NCBI RefSeq assembly: GCF_963665445.1
Contig: NZ_OY762276.1
Location: forward strand, 2,679,501-2,743,500
Reading direction: 5' to 3'
Length of the DNA: 64,000 nt
From: an uncultured Desulfobulbus sp.
Lineage (GTDB): Bacteria; Desulfobacterota; Desulfobulbia; Desulfobulbales; Desulfobulbaceae
Shown here: positions 1-10,800 of the stretch, in pieces
How the letters are laid out: each line of letters starts with the position of its first letter
How positions within the stretch are numbered: the first letter of the stretch is position 1
Program-made: the position numbers and the translations under genes
Notes under the pieces: generated by a model
What the model saw: only the letters and a program-made list of their open reading frames with translations
Databases searched by the model: none
What the model was told of the DNA's origin: nothing

Positions 1-3000
1 CCTCTTCACGATCACCGATTCTCGCTAAGGTAACACATGCCCCTTGCCGTTTGATAAGGATGTCTTCCACTGCCATAAACGCGACAACATCCTTGGAGAG
101 CCCCACCTTGTCGTTGTATACAAAGTCTCCATCTTCAACATGAGCAAGAGTTACCAGCCCTTCACCTTTGCGCCACGTCTCTAATGCCGGATGCAACTCC
201 GAGTAAACGACCCTACGCTGTGAGAACAGCATGCCTAGAGGCCACGCCAAAATAAATTCGGTGAGGACCTTCCAGCCGGAAGCAATAGGTTGTCTGATAA
301 AGGCCTTCAACTGCTCCATGCCGTTACGAACGATCAGCTTGGCATTGGGGACAACCATCCCCTTTGCCTTACTGGCAAATTGCTGCAGAACATCGGCAAG
401 CTGAGGATGGCAGACCATACCATGTCCTGGTTGATCGCTGACCAAGTCTTCCCAGGTCACCCCCCAGACATGATACTTGCCACTCTCCACGATGGATCTC
501 CGTTTGCGCATATCATCGGCCAATCTATTGTGCGGGTGACAATGAAATTCAAAACCATCAGCAAATAAAGCTACCGGATTGACATCGTCATCATCGCAGC
601 TCAAAAGAAAGTCAGGTTGACTACACACGGAAACACCTTGGGCGGGACCAAGCGTTGGTTGCAATTCCAACTCCCATATCCGGTCTGAACCAGGCAGAGT
701 AAAACGAAATCCCTTGCCGCCCTTAATAATTGTGGTTTCCCATTTTCCCTTCTCAGCATTAACAAAGGCTTGCAGGCTATCAACCACCTTTTTTTCCAGT
801 ACACTGCCAAAGAGTGCATCCGGCTTGATCAAATCAAGACTTGTTTGCCGTATCCGCCTCTCACCGGCATCGATCAAAAGCCGTAGCAGGGTAATCCCCC
901 GATCGCGGCTGATTTGGTCGGCCTTATGCTGCAGATGATAGCTCCTGAGGCAACGGTAGCAACCATCGGTATCGTCAACTCCGTGTTGCAAGGGTAACCT
1001 GCGGCATTGGCAGGTCTCGAGCGCATTCAACGCCAGGCGCAGCACTTTCATTATGCCTTCCGCTTCAAGGCCGGTCGCGGTATTTTTCTCCTGAAAAAGC
1101 GTCTTTAAGTATCCGGTACCACCTGGCACTGCATCCATCAGAATAAGGTAATGTTTTTCCAGCCCCGTATGCGGATCCGGCAGCACCTGCGGGGCAATGA
1201 CGAGATGAGCGGGATTTCCCTCAAATTTCAGCCGCAGGCCAAGATAGATGCAGGCAATGAGTGTATTGATATCCTCCATGTCGATAAGAGGCAGTAACAG
1301 CCTGATCGCCTCGGAGCGGAGCTGTCGATACAGGTACACCGATTCCCACTTAAACCGATTTCTTGCTTTTCCTTCCTGACGATCCTTTTCATACCTTTTG
1401 CGCCCGGGGCAACTACGCCGATGCGAGGTAACCATGTCATCCGGATTGGTATCAGGAGGTACCACAACCCCACAGTCTGCACAGACCAAAAAACCGACAT
1501 CTGGGGCTTCATCCTGTACCCCAAACAGCACTCCGCCACCATTGCCCCAATAGCCGACATTCACATCACGACGAATCATGCTGGCTCGATATTCGATACC
1601 AAAGGGCAACTCATCGTTTCCGACAGCCCCCACCGGAGCCTCTGTCGTATGGTCAAAACAGGTAATAATTCTGTAGTGTTGCCTTTGCCGTTCATCGTTT
1701 CTATCACCTGAGAGACTCTCATAATGCTCCATAAACGAGAGTGCCTGCGATTGTGAAAACTCAAGAAACTGTTTCTGCTGTCCTTTATCGAGCTGACTCT
1801 CATTGTCTTCCGCACCATACCCGCACTGTGGACAATTGGGAGAGGCGCCTGGCGTATTCAACTCTTCAAGTTTGCGCATATGACCACAGTGTCCACAGAT
1901 GCCCCAACTTTCGATAATTGACTGCTGCGCATATCCCAAGGCGATTTGCTGGATGGTGAACTGCCGGCTATGGGTATAGAAAACATTATTCGGAGCCAGT
2001 TCACGAAGTGCTGTGCCCGCCGGGCGAGTTAACTCGATAGGCTGCTGTGTCTGCTTACCCTTTCGATGTTTATTATAGATAGCTCCGTAAAAACGTACTC
2101 CACGCTCTGGAAAGGCGTAATTCGGGAGCAAGCCGTGATCAGTCAATATTTCCAGGGCCCCGGTGCGACTCAGGCTACTACTACGCCCTCCAATAAGCTT
2201 CAGTTCGTTCTCAATTTCCTTTCTAGCCTCGACTTCATCCTCTCCCAGCTCTTTGAGTTGATTCTTCAGTCGAGTTTTTGCGTTCTCCAGATCCCTCCTC
2301 ATCCGCTCAAATTCGTTTACCGCCTTATGTATTCGCTGCAGAAGGAGTTCTGTTACCGTTTCCTGAAAAAACCGTTCTCTAGTGTCTTCCTGAACAACCA
2401 CAGGGGAAAAGCGATGCAGGAATTGACTTCGCAACTCCTGTTCATTGACAGCCACCCACCGCATCATTTTCGGAATTACGCCATCAACTGCTGCCATGTC
2501 GTCAACCAACTGTTTCCCCGTCTTCGGCAGGAGGGGTAAAATTCCATCGCGAGTCGCCGCATCAAAACAAAAACCAAGGTATTGCCGGACCAAAACAGCA
2601 GAGGCATCCAGCCAGCACCCCGGTGGTTCAACCCGACCTTTGAGCATTTCCATTGGCCTGGCGTAAAAAAACAGGTCATGTGGCTGCTGATTCACAAATG
2701 AAACAATCAGTGCAGTGCCTGTGGATCGTCCAGCCCGACCTATTCGCTGCAGGTAACTAGCGGTGTTTGGAGGGACTGAACAGAGCAAGGTGGAGCTCAG
2801 ATCGCCAATATCTATTCCCATTTCCAAGGTACTGGTACAGGTGAGGATATTGGGATCGTCCGCATGCTTCATCTCGGCAAAATCACGCTCCAGATCCAAC
2901 CGCTCCTGGGTGGCGAGCAAACCAGTATGTTCATGAGCCACGACCCGTCTGAGCGCCCCTTTACGGTACCTGGTCTGGTAGTATTCCTGCCTGGCGGTGA

Positions 3001-6000
3001 AGGGTTCCTCTTTGTAGCGACCCTTCGCGGCAAAATAATCCATACTCGGACTCCCCTGCCACAGGACCGCCTCATGGAGAGGTCTGAATATTTTCTGCGT
3101 ACTCTCATCACAGGCAAGGTACACACCCTTGGCATACAACCTGGCCGCAGCAGCGGAAATACCGTAATATTCCTTTGCTCCATCCTGATGCAACTTTCTG
3201 AGAAGGCCAGCCTCTGTTCCTGCATGCATAAAGACGTGGAGCAGATCCAGCAAAGACGACTCCGGCACCACGGGTTCAGCCAAAGCGCGGTACGACCAGA
3301 CAACAGGCCATGAAGGCATACTGGAGCTTGTTGGCGCGAGAATAAATTCATGTCCGGCCTGACGCTGAGTGACCAGCAGTCGCGGACGATATCTCCCTGC
3401 CGGTGGATAGGTTTCCCGTCCCTCGACAGCCCGGCCAAACGGGTCTTTTCCCCAATAGCCTTGCCTGGCGTAGGACACTAGATAGGCATGATCAACAGCT
3501 CCCCGTTCCCGGTAACGATGCAGCAGGCCATATATCCAGAGGATGAACTTCCTTTCCTCCACATCGACAAGGTTCGGATCAATCCCAGGAATGCGATCGC
3601 GAATCAAGCGCACGGTTGCGGCAACCCGTTCCGGTTCCCAGCCCAGGCAGGAACTACCGGATAACTCAAGGGATCGACCATGGGTTTGCATCAGGCCAAA
3701 TTCACTGGTCGCCTGCCAGGTCAGGCGACACTCGATCTCCTTTTGCAGCTGAGGAGGTACTGTTGCCCCACCAGAATCCCGAAACTGTTGATAGGCTTCA
3801 TACTGTTGTAAATCAGGCGGTAAAAGCGCTTCAAGCGCCTTGCCGGGGCCGGGGAATCCCGGTTTAACCTGTGACCAGTAATCAAGGAGAGACTGACCGA
3901 CCTTATTGAGCGGAAGCCCATCGGTACCAGCATCCTCAATGACATGCTGTAGAGCGGTGCGAAAGGTGAAGTGATAGGTTCTCGCGGTAAAAAAGCCTGC
4001 CCGATGTGATGCGTCCTGCACACTATCAGTAAAAGCGAGCAACTTAGGATCGTTGTTCAGCACCGAGCCAAACATTTCATCAATGGCGACACTCGACAAG
4101 GTCGCAGCCTGGCTACCGATGAACATCACCCCTATCTTGGAACCACATCGAGGACACCCCTGGTCGCCAATGACCTCACCGCTCTCCAATACCCGGGAGT
4201 GGTCACTCACCCTGACCCGAAATCGCTGGTTGCTCCCGGTCATCGGACAGGGGCCATCGCCTTTGCGGAGTATCAAGCTTGCCGGACAGAAAAAATCCTG
4301 CGTTTCCACTGTGCTAAGCTGCTGTGGTTGCTGTTGTTCAAGAAGAGAGTCCTGCTCGGTCCATGGGCTGATCACCCGAATATACTGACTCTTTTTTCCT
4401 TTAAAACCAAACCAGGCACGATAGATATCTGCGGGGTTATCTCCCAGTTGAATCCCCATGACACCGGTGGTTCGAATATTGGTATCCTCAGCCGGCTTGT
4501 GCAGGCCAATCCAGCCGGATTCACCGCATTCGCTGCAATGAAAAGCAGGCAGGCTACGCACCGTTTCCACCTGTTCATCTAACCAGGCAAAAAGCGGCAC
4601 TGGTGACACCACCCGCCCCAGACGGCGAAGTTCACGAACCCACAGTTGAACCTGTCCCGGAACCAAGGGAAACGATTTACCGCTACGGAGTTCCCGGGCA
4701 TGGCCGATCAAAGCGATAAAGGACGCCAAAAGCTGATGTCGGTCATCGCCCTTTGGATAGGCCTGGAAGGCAAGCTCACGCGTGCACACCTGTTCGACCA
4801 GCGTGTTCCATGGGAGTGGATCCTGCCTGTTTTTCTCGGCTCGGTGAAAGGTTTCAAGCACTACCCCGAACAACTTCTTGCTCTTCAGCCAGTCTCCCAG
4901 TTCAAGCAACCACTCACCATCAAAGCGGTCCTGCTCTTCTGCATCCCTGCCGGTCCTCGCCGCTGGTCCCCCCCAGTGAACAGCCAACCGCCGGGCATAA
5001 CCAATGGCGTCCTCACCGTCTATGGGGCTGCAGTCAGCAGGATCAGGGAGGTCTATCTCCTCCAATACCGAATGAAGAATTTCCTCAACCTCGAGTCGAT
5101 CTTCTCCAATAACCGCCTCGGGCGTGATTTCCTCTTCAAACAGGGTACCGGCAAAACGTGCCAGGCGATCCGTTGCCGTTTCTCGCGCGTCGGCAGTGCC
5201 GTCATCGGTCTCACCGCCTTTGGAATCGGCCGCCTGGTCGTCTAAGGTAGCACTGGTACCAACAACGCAGAGTCTTCCTTTGGGAATCGACAACCGCTCT
5301 TTCAAGCGGCGAATAAGACAGGCTACATCAGCCCCTTGCGCACCGTCATAGGTGTGCAGTTCATCAAGGACCAGGTACTGCAACACATTGGGCTCATTTA
5401 ATCGCCAAAGTGGTTGATCCTGTGGCCGCATCAACAGAAAATCGAGCATCTTATAGTTGGTGAGCAGAATATCCGGCGGGTTGTTCTGCTGCTCGGCATG
5501 ATTAGTGATTCCATGCCAGGTGTCCCCAATTTTTCCCATCTCGGCAAAGCCTGAACTATGCGCGGCCCCGGGTTCGGCCGGATCGAAGCGGCCGGTGTAA
5601 TTTCCGACGCGAATGCCTGCCGTTTTGAGGAGATCGTTGGTCAGCACTGTTTCGGCAAAGCGTTTTTCCTGATCCGAGGCCAGAGCATTCATCGGATAGA
5701 GCACGATTGCCTTGATACCCTGTTGCCCAGCCTTTCTGGCACGGAGACAATGGTCCAACAAAGGATAAAGAAAGCATTCGGTCTTACCCGAGCCGGTGCC
5801 AGTGGTAACGATGGTCGGCTGGGGTGCGGAGTCCTTACTTGAAAGACGTCGCCAGGCGAGATACTGATGCTGGAAAGGACGAAAGGGGATGGAAATATCA
5901 AAAGGAAGGATGCTTTTATCGGAAGCGGGGCGAAAGGGTCTGCGTAGCTGGATCCACGGTCCCTTGAACAGACCGCCCTCAGGATCTTCGATGAAGCGGG

Positions 6001-6100
6001 CAAAAGCCTTGTCGACCTGCTGGTCCCGGAAAGCAAAGGTCGATTGCAGGTAGAACAGCACCTGTTTTTGAATGTTATTGGCAATATGGGCGGGCAGCAT
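1..6100 (-). CDS. Giant DEAD/DEAH-type helicase with DUF1998 region (DruE / DrmA-DrmB-like), partial
   Basis: One open frame of 2,033 codons starts at ATG 6100-6098 and runs off the left edge without a stop. Near the N-terminus is a Walker A box, GTGSGKT (residues 101-107). It is followed by a DELH box (about 246), GTSATL (about 278) and a helicase-C region ending QRIGRAGRS (about 1080-1130). Cysteine pairs suggest zinc ribbons near residues 525, 651, 1400-1430 and 1535-1570. A DUF1998-like segment carries MDAVPGGTGYL (about 1658) and the cluster CQCRR / CYRCLRSY (about 1690-1720). Beyond it, QPDFLL and ALFADGFEFH (about 1829-1850) resemble a PD-(D/E)XK nuclease core. The family (COG1205) includes Druantia DruE and is related to DISARM DrmA and DrmB, which are separate proteins. 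It probably translocates on or unwinds invading DNA. The helicase call is firm; the assignment to a defence-system type is inference. Confidence 0.9.
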   Translation of the reverse strand, partial: MLPAHIANNIQKQVLFYLQSTFAFRDQQVDKAFARFIEDPEGGLFKGPWIQLRRPFRPASDKSILPFDISIPFRPFQHQYLAWRRLSSKDSAPQPTIVTTGTGSGKTECFLYPLLDHCLRARKAGQQGIKAIVLYPMNALASDQEKRFAETVLTNDLLKTAGIRVGNYTGRFDPAEPGAAHSSGFAEMGKIGDTWHGITNHAEQQNNPPDILLTNYKMLDFLLMRPQDQPLWRLNEPNVLQYLVLDELHTYDGAQGADVACLIRRLKERLSIPKGRLCVVGTSATLDDQAADSKGGETDDGTADARETATDRLARFAGTLFEEEITPEAVIGEDRLEVEEILHSVLEEIDLPDPADCSPIDGEDAIGYARRLAVHWGGPAARTGRDAEEQDRFDGEWLLELGDWLKSKKLFGVVLETFHRAEKNRQDPLPWNTLVEQVCTRELAFQAYPKGDDRHQLLASFIALIGHARELRSGKSFPLVPGQVQLWVRELRRLGRVVSPVPLFAWLDEQVETVRSLPAFHCSECGESGWIGLHKPAEDTNIRTTGVMGIQLGDNPADIYRAWFGFKGKKSQYIRVISPWTEQDSLLEQQQPQQLSTVETQDFFCPASLILRKGDGPCPMTGSNQRFRVRVSDHSRVLESGEVIGDQGCPRCGSKIGVMFIGSQAATLSSVAIDEMFGSVLNNDPKLLAFTDSVQDASHRAGFFTARTYHFTFRTALQHVIEDAGTDGLPLNKVGQSLLDYWSQVKPGFPGPGKALEALLPPDLQQYEAYQQFRDSGGATVPPQLQKEIECRLTWQATSEFGLMQTHGRSLELSGSSCLGWEPERVAATVRLIRDRIPGIDPNLVDVEERKFILWIYGLLHRYRERGAVDHAYLVSYARQGYWGKDPFGRAVEGRETYPPAGRYRPRLLVTQRQAGHEFILAPTSSSMPSWPVVWSYRALAEPVVPESSLLDLLHVFMHAGTEAGLLRKLHQDGAKEYYGISAAAARLYAKGVYLACDESTQKIFRPLHEAVLWQGSPSMDYFAAKGRYKEEPFTARQEYYQTRYRKGALRRVVAHEHTGLLATQERLDLERDFAEMKHADDPNILTCTSTLEMGIDIGDLSSTLLCSVPPNTASYLQRIGRAGRSTGTALIVSFVNQQPHDLFFYARPMEMLKGRVEPPGCWLDASAVLVRQYLGFCFDAATRDGILPLLPKTGKQLVDDMAAVDGVIPKMMRWVAVNEQELRSQFLHRFSPVVVQEDTRERFFQETVTELLLQRIHKAVNEFERMRRDLENAKTRLKNQLKELGEDEVEARKEIENELKLIGGRSSSLSRTGALEILTDHGLLPNYAFPERGVRFYGAIYNKHRKGKQTQQPIELTRPAGTALRELAPNNVFYTHSRQFTIQQIALGYAQQSIIESWGICGHCGHMRKLEELNTPGASPNCPQCGYGAEDNESQLDKGQQKQFLEFSQSQALSFMEHYESLSGDRNDERQRQHYRIITCFDHTTEAPVGAVGNDELPFGIEYRASMIRRDVNVGYWGNGGGVLFGVQDEAPDVGFLVCADCGVVVPPDTNPDDMVTSHRRSCPGRKRYEKDRQEGKARNRFKWESVYLYRQLRSEAIRLLLPLIDMEDINTLIACIYLGLRLKFEGNPAHLVIAPQVLPDPHTGLEKHYLILMDAVPGGTGYLKTLFQEKNTATGLEAEGIMKVLRLALNALETCQCRRLPLQHGVDDTDGCYRCLRSYHLQHKADQISRDRGITLLRLLIDAGERRIRQTSLDLIKPDALFGSVLEKKVVDSLQAFVNAEKGKWETTIIKGGKGFRFTLPGSDRIWELELQPTLGPAQGVSVCSQPDFLLSCDDDDVNPVALFADGFEFHCHPHNRLADDMRKRRSIVESGKYHVWGVTWEDLVSDQPGHGMVCHPQLADVLQQFASKAKGMVVPNAKLIVRNGMEQLKAFIRQPIASGWKVLTEFILAWPLGMLFSQRRVVYSELHPALETWRKGEGLVTLAHVEDGDFVYNDKVGLSKDVVAFMAVEDILIKRQGACVTLARIGDREE

Positions 6101-6104
6101 CGTT

Positions 6105-6132
6105 TAGTTTCCAGTTTCGGGTTTCCAATTTC
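6105..6132. repeat. Heptad mini-array A (NRGTTTC units)
   Basis: Four consecutive 7-base units read TAGTTTC, CAGTTTC, GGGTTTC and CAATTTC. They sit immediately before the start codon of the giant helicase and after the PIN gene. The same heptad occurs at two other gene junctions in the island. Confidence 0.7.
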
Positions 6133-6178
6133 CAAAGGAGGTGGATGCCGGATCGCACTAGAAACTCGACAGACACCA

Positions 6179-6668
6179 TTACCACTCCTGCAGCTGTTTT
6201 TTGCACTCCTTGAGCGGCAGCCGTTGATTGAATTCCATGAGGCGCAACAGCGCTTCTTTGGCCCTAGCAGGTGCAACCAGCCCAGAGGAAATCATTTCGT
6301 CAAGCACCCAAAGAATGCCGTGTACTGAAATCTCCCGCTCAGTGGCGATGCGCCGCAAAGCACCATCACCGGTGAGCAACGTGGCATCCAATTTTTCTGC
6401 AAGATAGATACAGGAGCAATCGGCTAGGGACAGGGCCGGAAAGGTTGCAAACAGCCCTCCAACCTCACCAAGTTCGGCTGGTGTAAATTGCTGCTTGGTC
6501 AACAGGCGTGTCTCCAGATAGCGGCTCAGTTCATCAATATTATCTTCCAGCACCTCACTGAGCACCAGGTCCGTCACCTGGAAGTCATACTCCAGTTGAA
6601 AAAGGACTCCAAAAGGCCCAGCTTGAGCAGATCAATGAGGATATTGGATCGTTGACCAGAAATATCAT
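6179..6668 (-). pseudogene. PIN-domain toxin, interrupted by two frameshifts
   Basis: The start ATG (6668-6666) overlaps the stop of the upstream XRE/ImmA gene as ATGA. The first frame reads MIFLVND; one base appears missing near 6646-6650, after which the next frame reads NILIDLLKLGLLESFF. A second base appears missing in or beside the A-run at 6597-6603, after which QLEYDFQVTDLVLSE continues to the stop. Restoring both bases gives about 163 residues, a normal PIN length. The conserved acidic positions would be present (ND-SNILID, TDLVLSE, LSLADC, LLTGDGALR). PIN proteins are Mg-dependent RNases, often toxins paired with an upstream regulator. As sequenced, the gene cannot give the full protein. 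It is either a decayed toxin or carries two sequence errors. A GTG at 6577 could start only a C-terminal fragment. Confidence 0.8.
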
Positions 6669-7720
6669 GAAACGATCAGGACCTCCCGCTCGAACGCACC
6701 CAGCGACACCCCCAGTAATTCTGCTCCCTTGCTGTAGCTGATCACCTGCTCGGCAGCCGCATGTAGGACCAGTTGTTTGAAACGATTGGCCTTCTCTTTG
6801 CCGGAATACTCCCCTGGTTCCTTTTGGCGCCAGCCGTTTTTGCTGACAAAAATATTGAAAGAGCGATAACTCGCATCGTCGATTATTCCCAGGATATGGG
6901 CACGGGCCATGATCGCCTGCATGGAGATACCACAGATCCCTTTGAGCTTCTTCAACTCCCACTGGGTGACCCGTTTGCGCACCCCTCCCCCGAACTCTTC
7001 CCGAATAATTTTTTCAGGGAGCAGCAAGGCGCCGGCAAAGGCGTGGCAGAGTTTTTCATGGTCGCTGTCACCACAGTCGGAAAAATCGAGCAGCAGATGG
7101 GCCAGTTCGTGGGCAATGGTGAAACGTTTGCGCACACAATCCCCATGCTTGCCAACGGCAATAACCGGAATATTCAACCCCGCCGCATAACCGGAAAGAC
7201 CGGAAAAATTGTCATCACCATCGACCTCATATATTTTAAAGCCATGGTCTTCCAGCAATTCGGTGAGTTGGGTAATGGGTGCCTCGCCCAAATTCCATTG
7301 ACGACGGATCTCCAGAGCAGCCTGTTCAATATCCTCATGGGTTCGGATGCTTTTGCGCTCGATAGGGATGTCCGCCTCATGACTAAGATTGAGTACCTTC
7401 TCAATCTCGAGATATTTTTGCAAAAAATCCAGAGTCTGATAGGTGATACGCTCCTTTTCCTTTACCCGGAGACTTGCCTTTTTGCGAAAGCTCAAGCCAT
7501 CGATCACCACCTGGCTGGGACGAAAAAAATAATCGACACGCACGCCAAGCGCCTTGGCCATGGCAATCAACACCTCGCTGCCGGGCATGGCCTTTCCCTT
7601 TTCGTACTTACTAATTGCCTGCTTGCTGACCAGGGCGCCGGTGGCCTGACTCAGGGCTTCCAGACTCATCCCGGCCATCTTACGGGCAGAAAGCAATCGT
7701 TTGCTGAATTCCTGTTCCAT
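6665..7720 (-). CDS. XRE-family regulator with ImmA/IrrE metallopeptidase domain
   Basis: The 351-residue protein has an N-terminal helix-turn-helix (about 8-62; SKQAISKYEKGKAMPG). A C-terminal zinc-peptidase domain carries the HEXXH motif, H204-E-L-A-H208, in FTIAHELAHLLLDF. This HTH-plus-COG2856 layout is typical of regulators that are removed by, or carry out, proteolysis in mobile elements and toxin-antitoxin-like pairs. The start is supported by a strong GGAGGAG ribosome site. The PIN gene begins inside its stop codon, so the two were probably translated as a regulator-toxin pair. A GGTTGAC/GTCAACC inverted repeat just upstream may be its own operator. The fold is clear; the target is unknown. 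Confidence 0.88.
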   Translation of the reverse strand: MEQEFSKRLLSARKMAGMSLEALSQATGALVSKQAISKYEKGKAMPGSEVLIAMAKALGVRVDYFFRPSQVVIDGLSFRKKASLRVKEKERITYQTLDFLQKYLEIEKVLNLSHEADIPIERKSIRTHEDIEQAALEIRRQWNLGEAPITQLTELLEDHGFKIYEVDGDDNFSGLSGYAAGLNIPVIAVGKHGDCVRKRFTIAHELAHLLLDFSDCGDSDHEKLCHAFAGALLLPEKIIREEFGGGVRKRVTQWELKKLKGICGISMQAIMARAHILGIIDDASYRSFNIFVSKNGWRQKEPGEYSGKEKANRFKQLVLHAAAEQVISYSKGAELLGVSLGAFEREVLIVS

Positions 7721-7734
7721 ATCACGCTCCTCCT

Positions 7735-7772
7735 GGTTGACATTTTGAATGTATTTTTAGAATTCGTCAACC
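7735..7772. promoter_or_regulatory. Inverted-repeat candidate operator before the XRE/ImmA gene
   Basis: Perfect 7-base arms GGTTGAC (7735-7741) and GTCAACC (7766-7772) face each other across 24 bases of AT-rich DNA, ending 14 bases before the XRE start. Position and symmetry suit autoregulation by the HTH protein. No binding evidence exists, and the -10 element is not clear. Confidence 0.4.
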
Positions 7773-7790
7773 AAAAGAACAGCTAAAAAA

Positions 7791-7863
7791 CAGTTTCAGG
7801 TTGTCAGTTTCAAGTAAAACGGGCCACTCCTCTTCTTGAAACTAGCAACTGAAAACTTGAAAC
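7791..7863. repeat. Heptad mini-array B, two facing copies forming a hairpin
   Basis: Units CAGTTTC, AGGTTGT and CAGTTTC (from 7791) face TTGAAAC, TAGCAAC, TGAAAAC and TTGAAAC (7836-7863). The arms are approximate inverted repeats around a loop of about 20 bases. The methyltransferase stop codon (7844-7842) lies inside the second arm, so the repeat encodes that protein's last residues, QFQVFSC. Confidence 0.65.
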
Positions 7864-10800
7864 TGTTTATACGCCTGAGCATACTCCTCTTCCCGGTCCA
7901 CGCCGGTAAAGGGCGGATAAAAGATTTTGCTCACAGTTCTTTGGCCATTATCAACCGGCCAGGTCACGGTGAGCGGCGAGCTGCCGTCCCAATTATCCAG
8001 AGCGGTACGGAATTCCTTGGCCCCTTGGTTTTTGCGTTTGGTGTTGGGGATGTGGCGCCCCCTGGCATCATACTCGTCTACCAATTCGTAGCTGCGCAGC
8101 ACCGGAAATTGGACCCGATAGATGGTGATCAGTTCCTCCAGGGTCAGCCCTAGGGCCAGAGCGACCAGGACATCGATCTCCAGAAGCGCCTGCCGCCTGG
8201 CAAAATCCGAACGTAGCGGGGTTTTCCAGTCCCATTGATCCCGATTGAGTTGGTTCCAGGGATGTTCAACCTCGTGGCAGAGGCGAGGATCAGTAGAGGA
8301 CCAGGAGTCGGCGTGCAAATCTGATGATGCCACATCACACCATAAGTCAGCATAGTCCTGGCTCAGGCAAACCAAACGCAGCGCCCTGGCAACCAAAGGA
8401 ACCTGGTAGCTCGTTCCGCTAAAAAAAGGCAGGATATTGGTGGTCGCAACATTGACATGCCCTTTGCCAATCAGTTTCACCAAGGCATCCGTGGGCAAGG
8501 CAATGCTTGCGCTAAAATAGCTGATCAACTGGGCATTGGTGGTGAAACAAATCGCAAACACTGTGTTCACATGGGTTGCTCCCTGGGGAATAACCGTGCT
8601 CATCAATGTTCGCTCCATTGAAGTACTGGCCATTTCCCTATTTACATATCGGTAGCGGCCGGTAATGGGCATGGGTAAACGCAGCATCTCCTCCTCAGTG
8701 GGAATGCCTTGCTGGATCTCAACCTTCTCCACAATCTGCCGGTACTCGAATGTTGATTCCGCATTCGGGTCACGGGCAAGCAGGATGAGTGCCTTGGACA
8801 CGGGGCCTTCCAGTTTGCTGAAAAAGGCAAAATTACGGCCGGTGCGACAACCCGGTTGGGATCTGTCCACCGCATAAATGCGAAGGGGTTCACCAAGCAG
8901 CCGTTCCCATTGCTCCCGATCGCCGGGATTGATGAGGGTAAAGGGACTGTCGACCACCTTGGGCCATTCGGCAATGGCCTCATAAAAAGCATTGCGGCTG
9001 CCCTGGGGATTGCCGGGCCGGTACACTGCTCGCGGCAGATAATTTTCCGGAATCTCTGTCAGGTCAATATCATCGTAGGCATTGTTGTGGGTGCAGGCCT
9101 CGCGGCAACTCTTGTTGAACGGAGTGGCGACAAAGAAATGAGGCCCCGAGAGGACCCATTCCTCGGCGTTCACAGGCTGGAATGACGGGTTATCCTGTCG
9201 AGTCGTAATGCCATCACGTTGGGCATGGACCTCATTAAACATTTGCGTAGCAAAATAGTTCCCATTCAGATCTTTGAGACGTTGCGGAGCCTTCACGATC
9301 TTGCGGAGGACAGCAAGAATTTCTCGACTGTGCACCTGCGGCAGACGGGCCTCAATGGCAGGGGTACCACTCTCCTCCAGCAGTTCGGCAAAAAGAGACA
9401 ACTCATCTTCAGTGATGGTCACGACCCGATTGCAATGGGGTTTGAGATTCCAATTGCCGTCTTCATCCTTAATTCCTGGCACCGGTGCATGGAGATCGCT
9501 ATGATTCAGGCAGCCACCTACAGTTCGCGGATGAAAAAGGTTGGCAATATGATGAAAGCGAACCTCCTTGCCGCTGCCGGCAAAGATATTGACGCTGTAG
9601 CTTGTATGATGGTCAACGTCGGAGAACAATTGTTTTTCGTTGATATGTTGGTAATGTGCCAGTAACCGGGGATAATAAGCAGCCCGGAACTTGCCCCCAT
9701 TGGAATCATCATAGGGGCCTTCGGGGTGGAGCAGACCACAAATACCGAAAGGTGAGAGTATTTCCCAAATACGGGCGATAAAATTTTTGTAGAGGTTGGT
9801 TCTTATCCCTTCAAGATCTGGATAGAGCTGTTTGCTTCCTAAGTAGATTGAAGAGCCCAAACTTTTGGTGAACTCAGAGCAATAATAATCTCGGGCTTCA
9901 TTCGCAGCTAAAATGTCACGACGTCTTTTATTAAATTCAGCGCTTTTGACCTCTCGCACTCCAAGAAGAGGATCAATTGTTGATAAAGCTGCCGCATCAG
10001 CCCAGTCTGTACCAACCCAGGGTGGGTTACCTAAAACTAAGTCAAACCCATAATAGCTACACTGCTCCCCCAGCACTTCCGGAAAGACCAGCTCCCAGTG
10101 GTGAAAATGGAGTGTATCAGCCAGGCTTTGACTTGTCCCCAACCAGGGCAAGGTCTCGGCGAGGGTTTCTGTGTCCGGTACTGTACTCCCTGCCGCCTTG
10201 ATCAACAGGGCTACATCAAAGCCAAGTTGCGCGGAAAGTAAGGAACAGGCCTCAGGCAGAGGCAAGGTTTTCCCCAGCAGCAACTTGGCTGCGGCAAGAA
10301 AGCTCCTGCGGGGCGGTAGTTCGTCGATTTTTTCCAAGGGCCAGAACCAGAGTCCACACCAGCAGTCCATCAACAACTTGATGCGCTGAAAACTACCGCT
10401 GCTTGCCTCCAGGGTTTCTCGGATCTGTTCCTGCTCATCCAGGGAAGGGCCTTGACGAAGCGCGGCCTCAGAGTTAGCGAGTTCCGGCCAGACCGTGGCG
10501 GTACAGGCTGTCTGCTCAAGGGCAAGGTTCCGCTCGTTGGTATACCTGTGCCAGTGCTCATCGATCAGCGTGCAGACGTCCAGGGCCTCCTCCAGCTCGG
10601 GTTGGGTCCACCTGGTTTTAACCTGTTTTTTCTGCCACTCCTTGGCCTGCTCGCACTCCCCCGGCCAAAAACCGCGCATCAACTGATCCCGAGCAGCGGA
10701 TGCCATCTCCTCATCAAAAACCAGGAAATGATAGATTTCATCCTTCCCTCGAACTTCGCCTGGCTTGAGCTTGCGCGGCACTTGAGCATTCTGACCAAAA

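Noticed and set aside
6773-7786. 337-codon plus-strand frame opposite the XRE/ImmA gene
   Set aside because: The minus-strand protein has both the HTH and HEXXH motifs with a strong ribosome site; the plus frame has none.
7791-7863. CRISPR-like spacing of short repeats
   Set aside because: Units are only 7 bases with no unique spacers; no cas genes are present.
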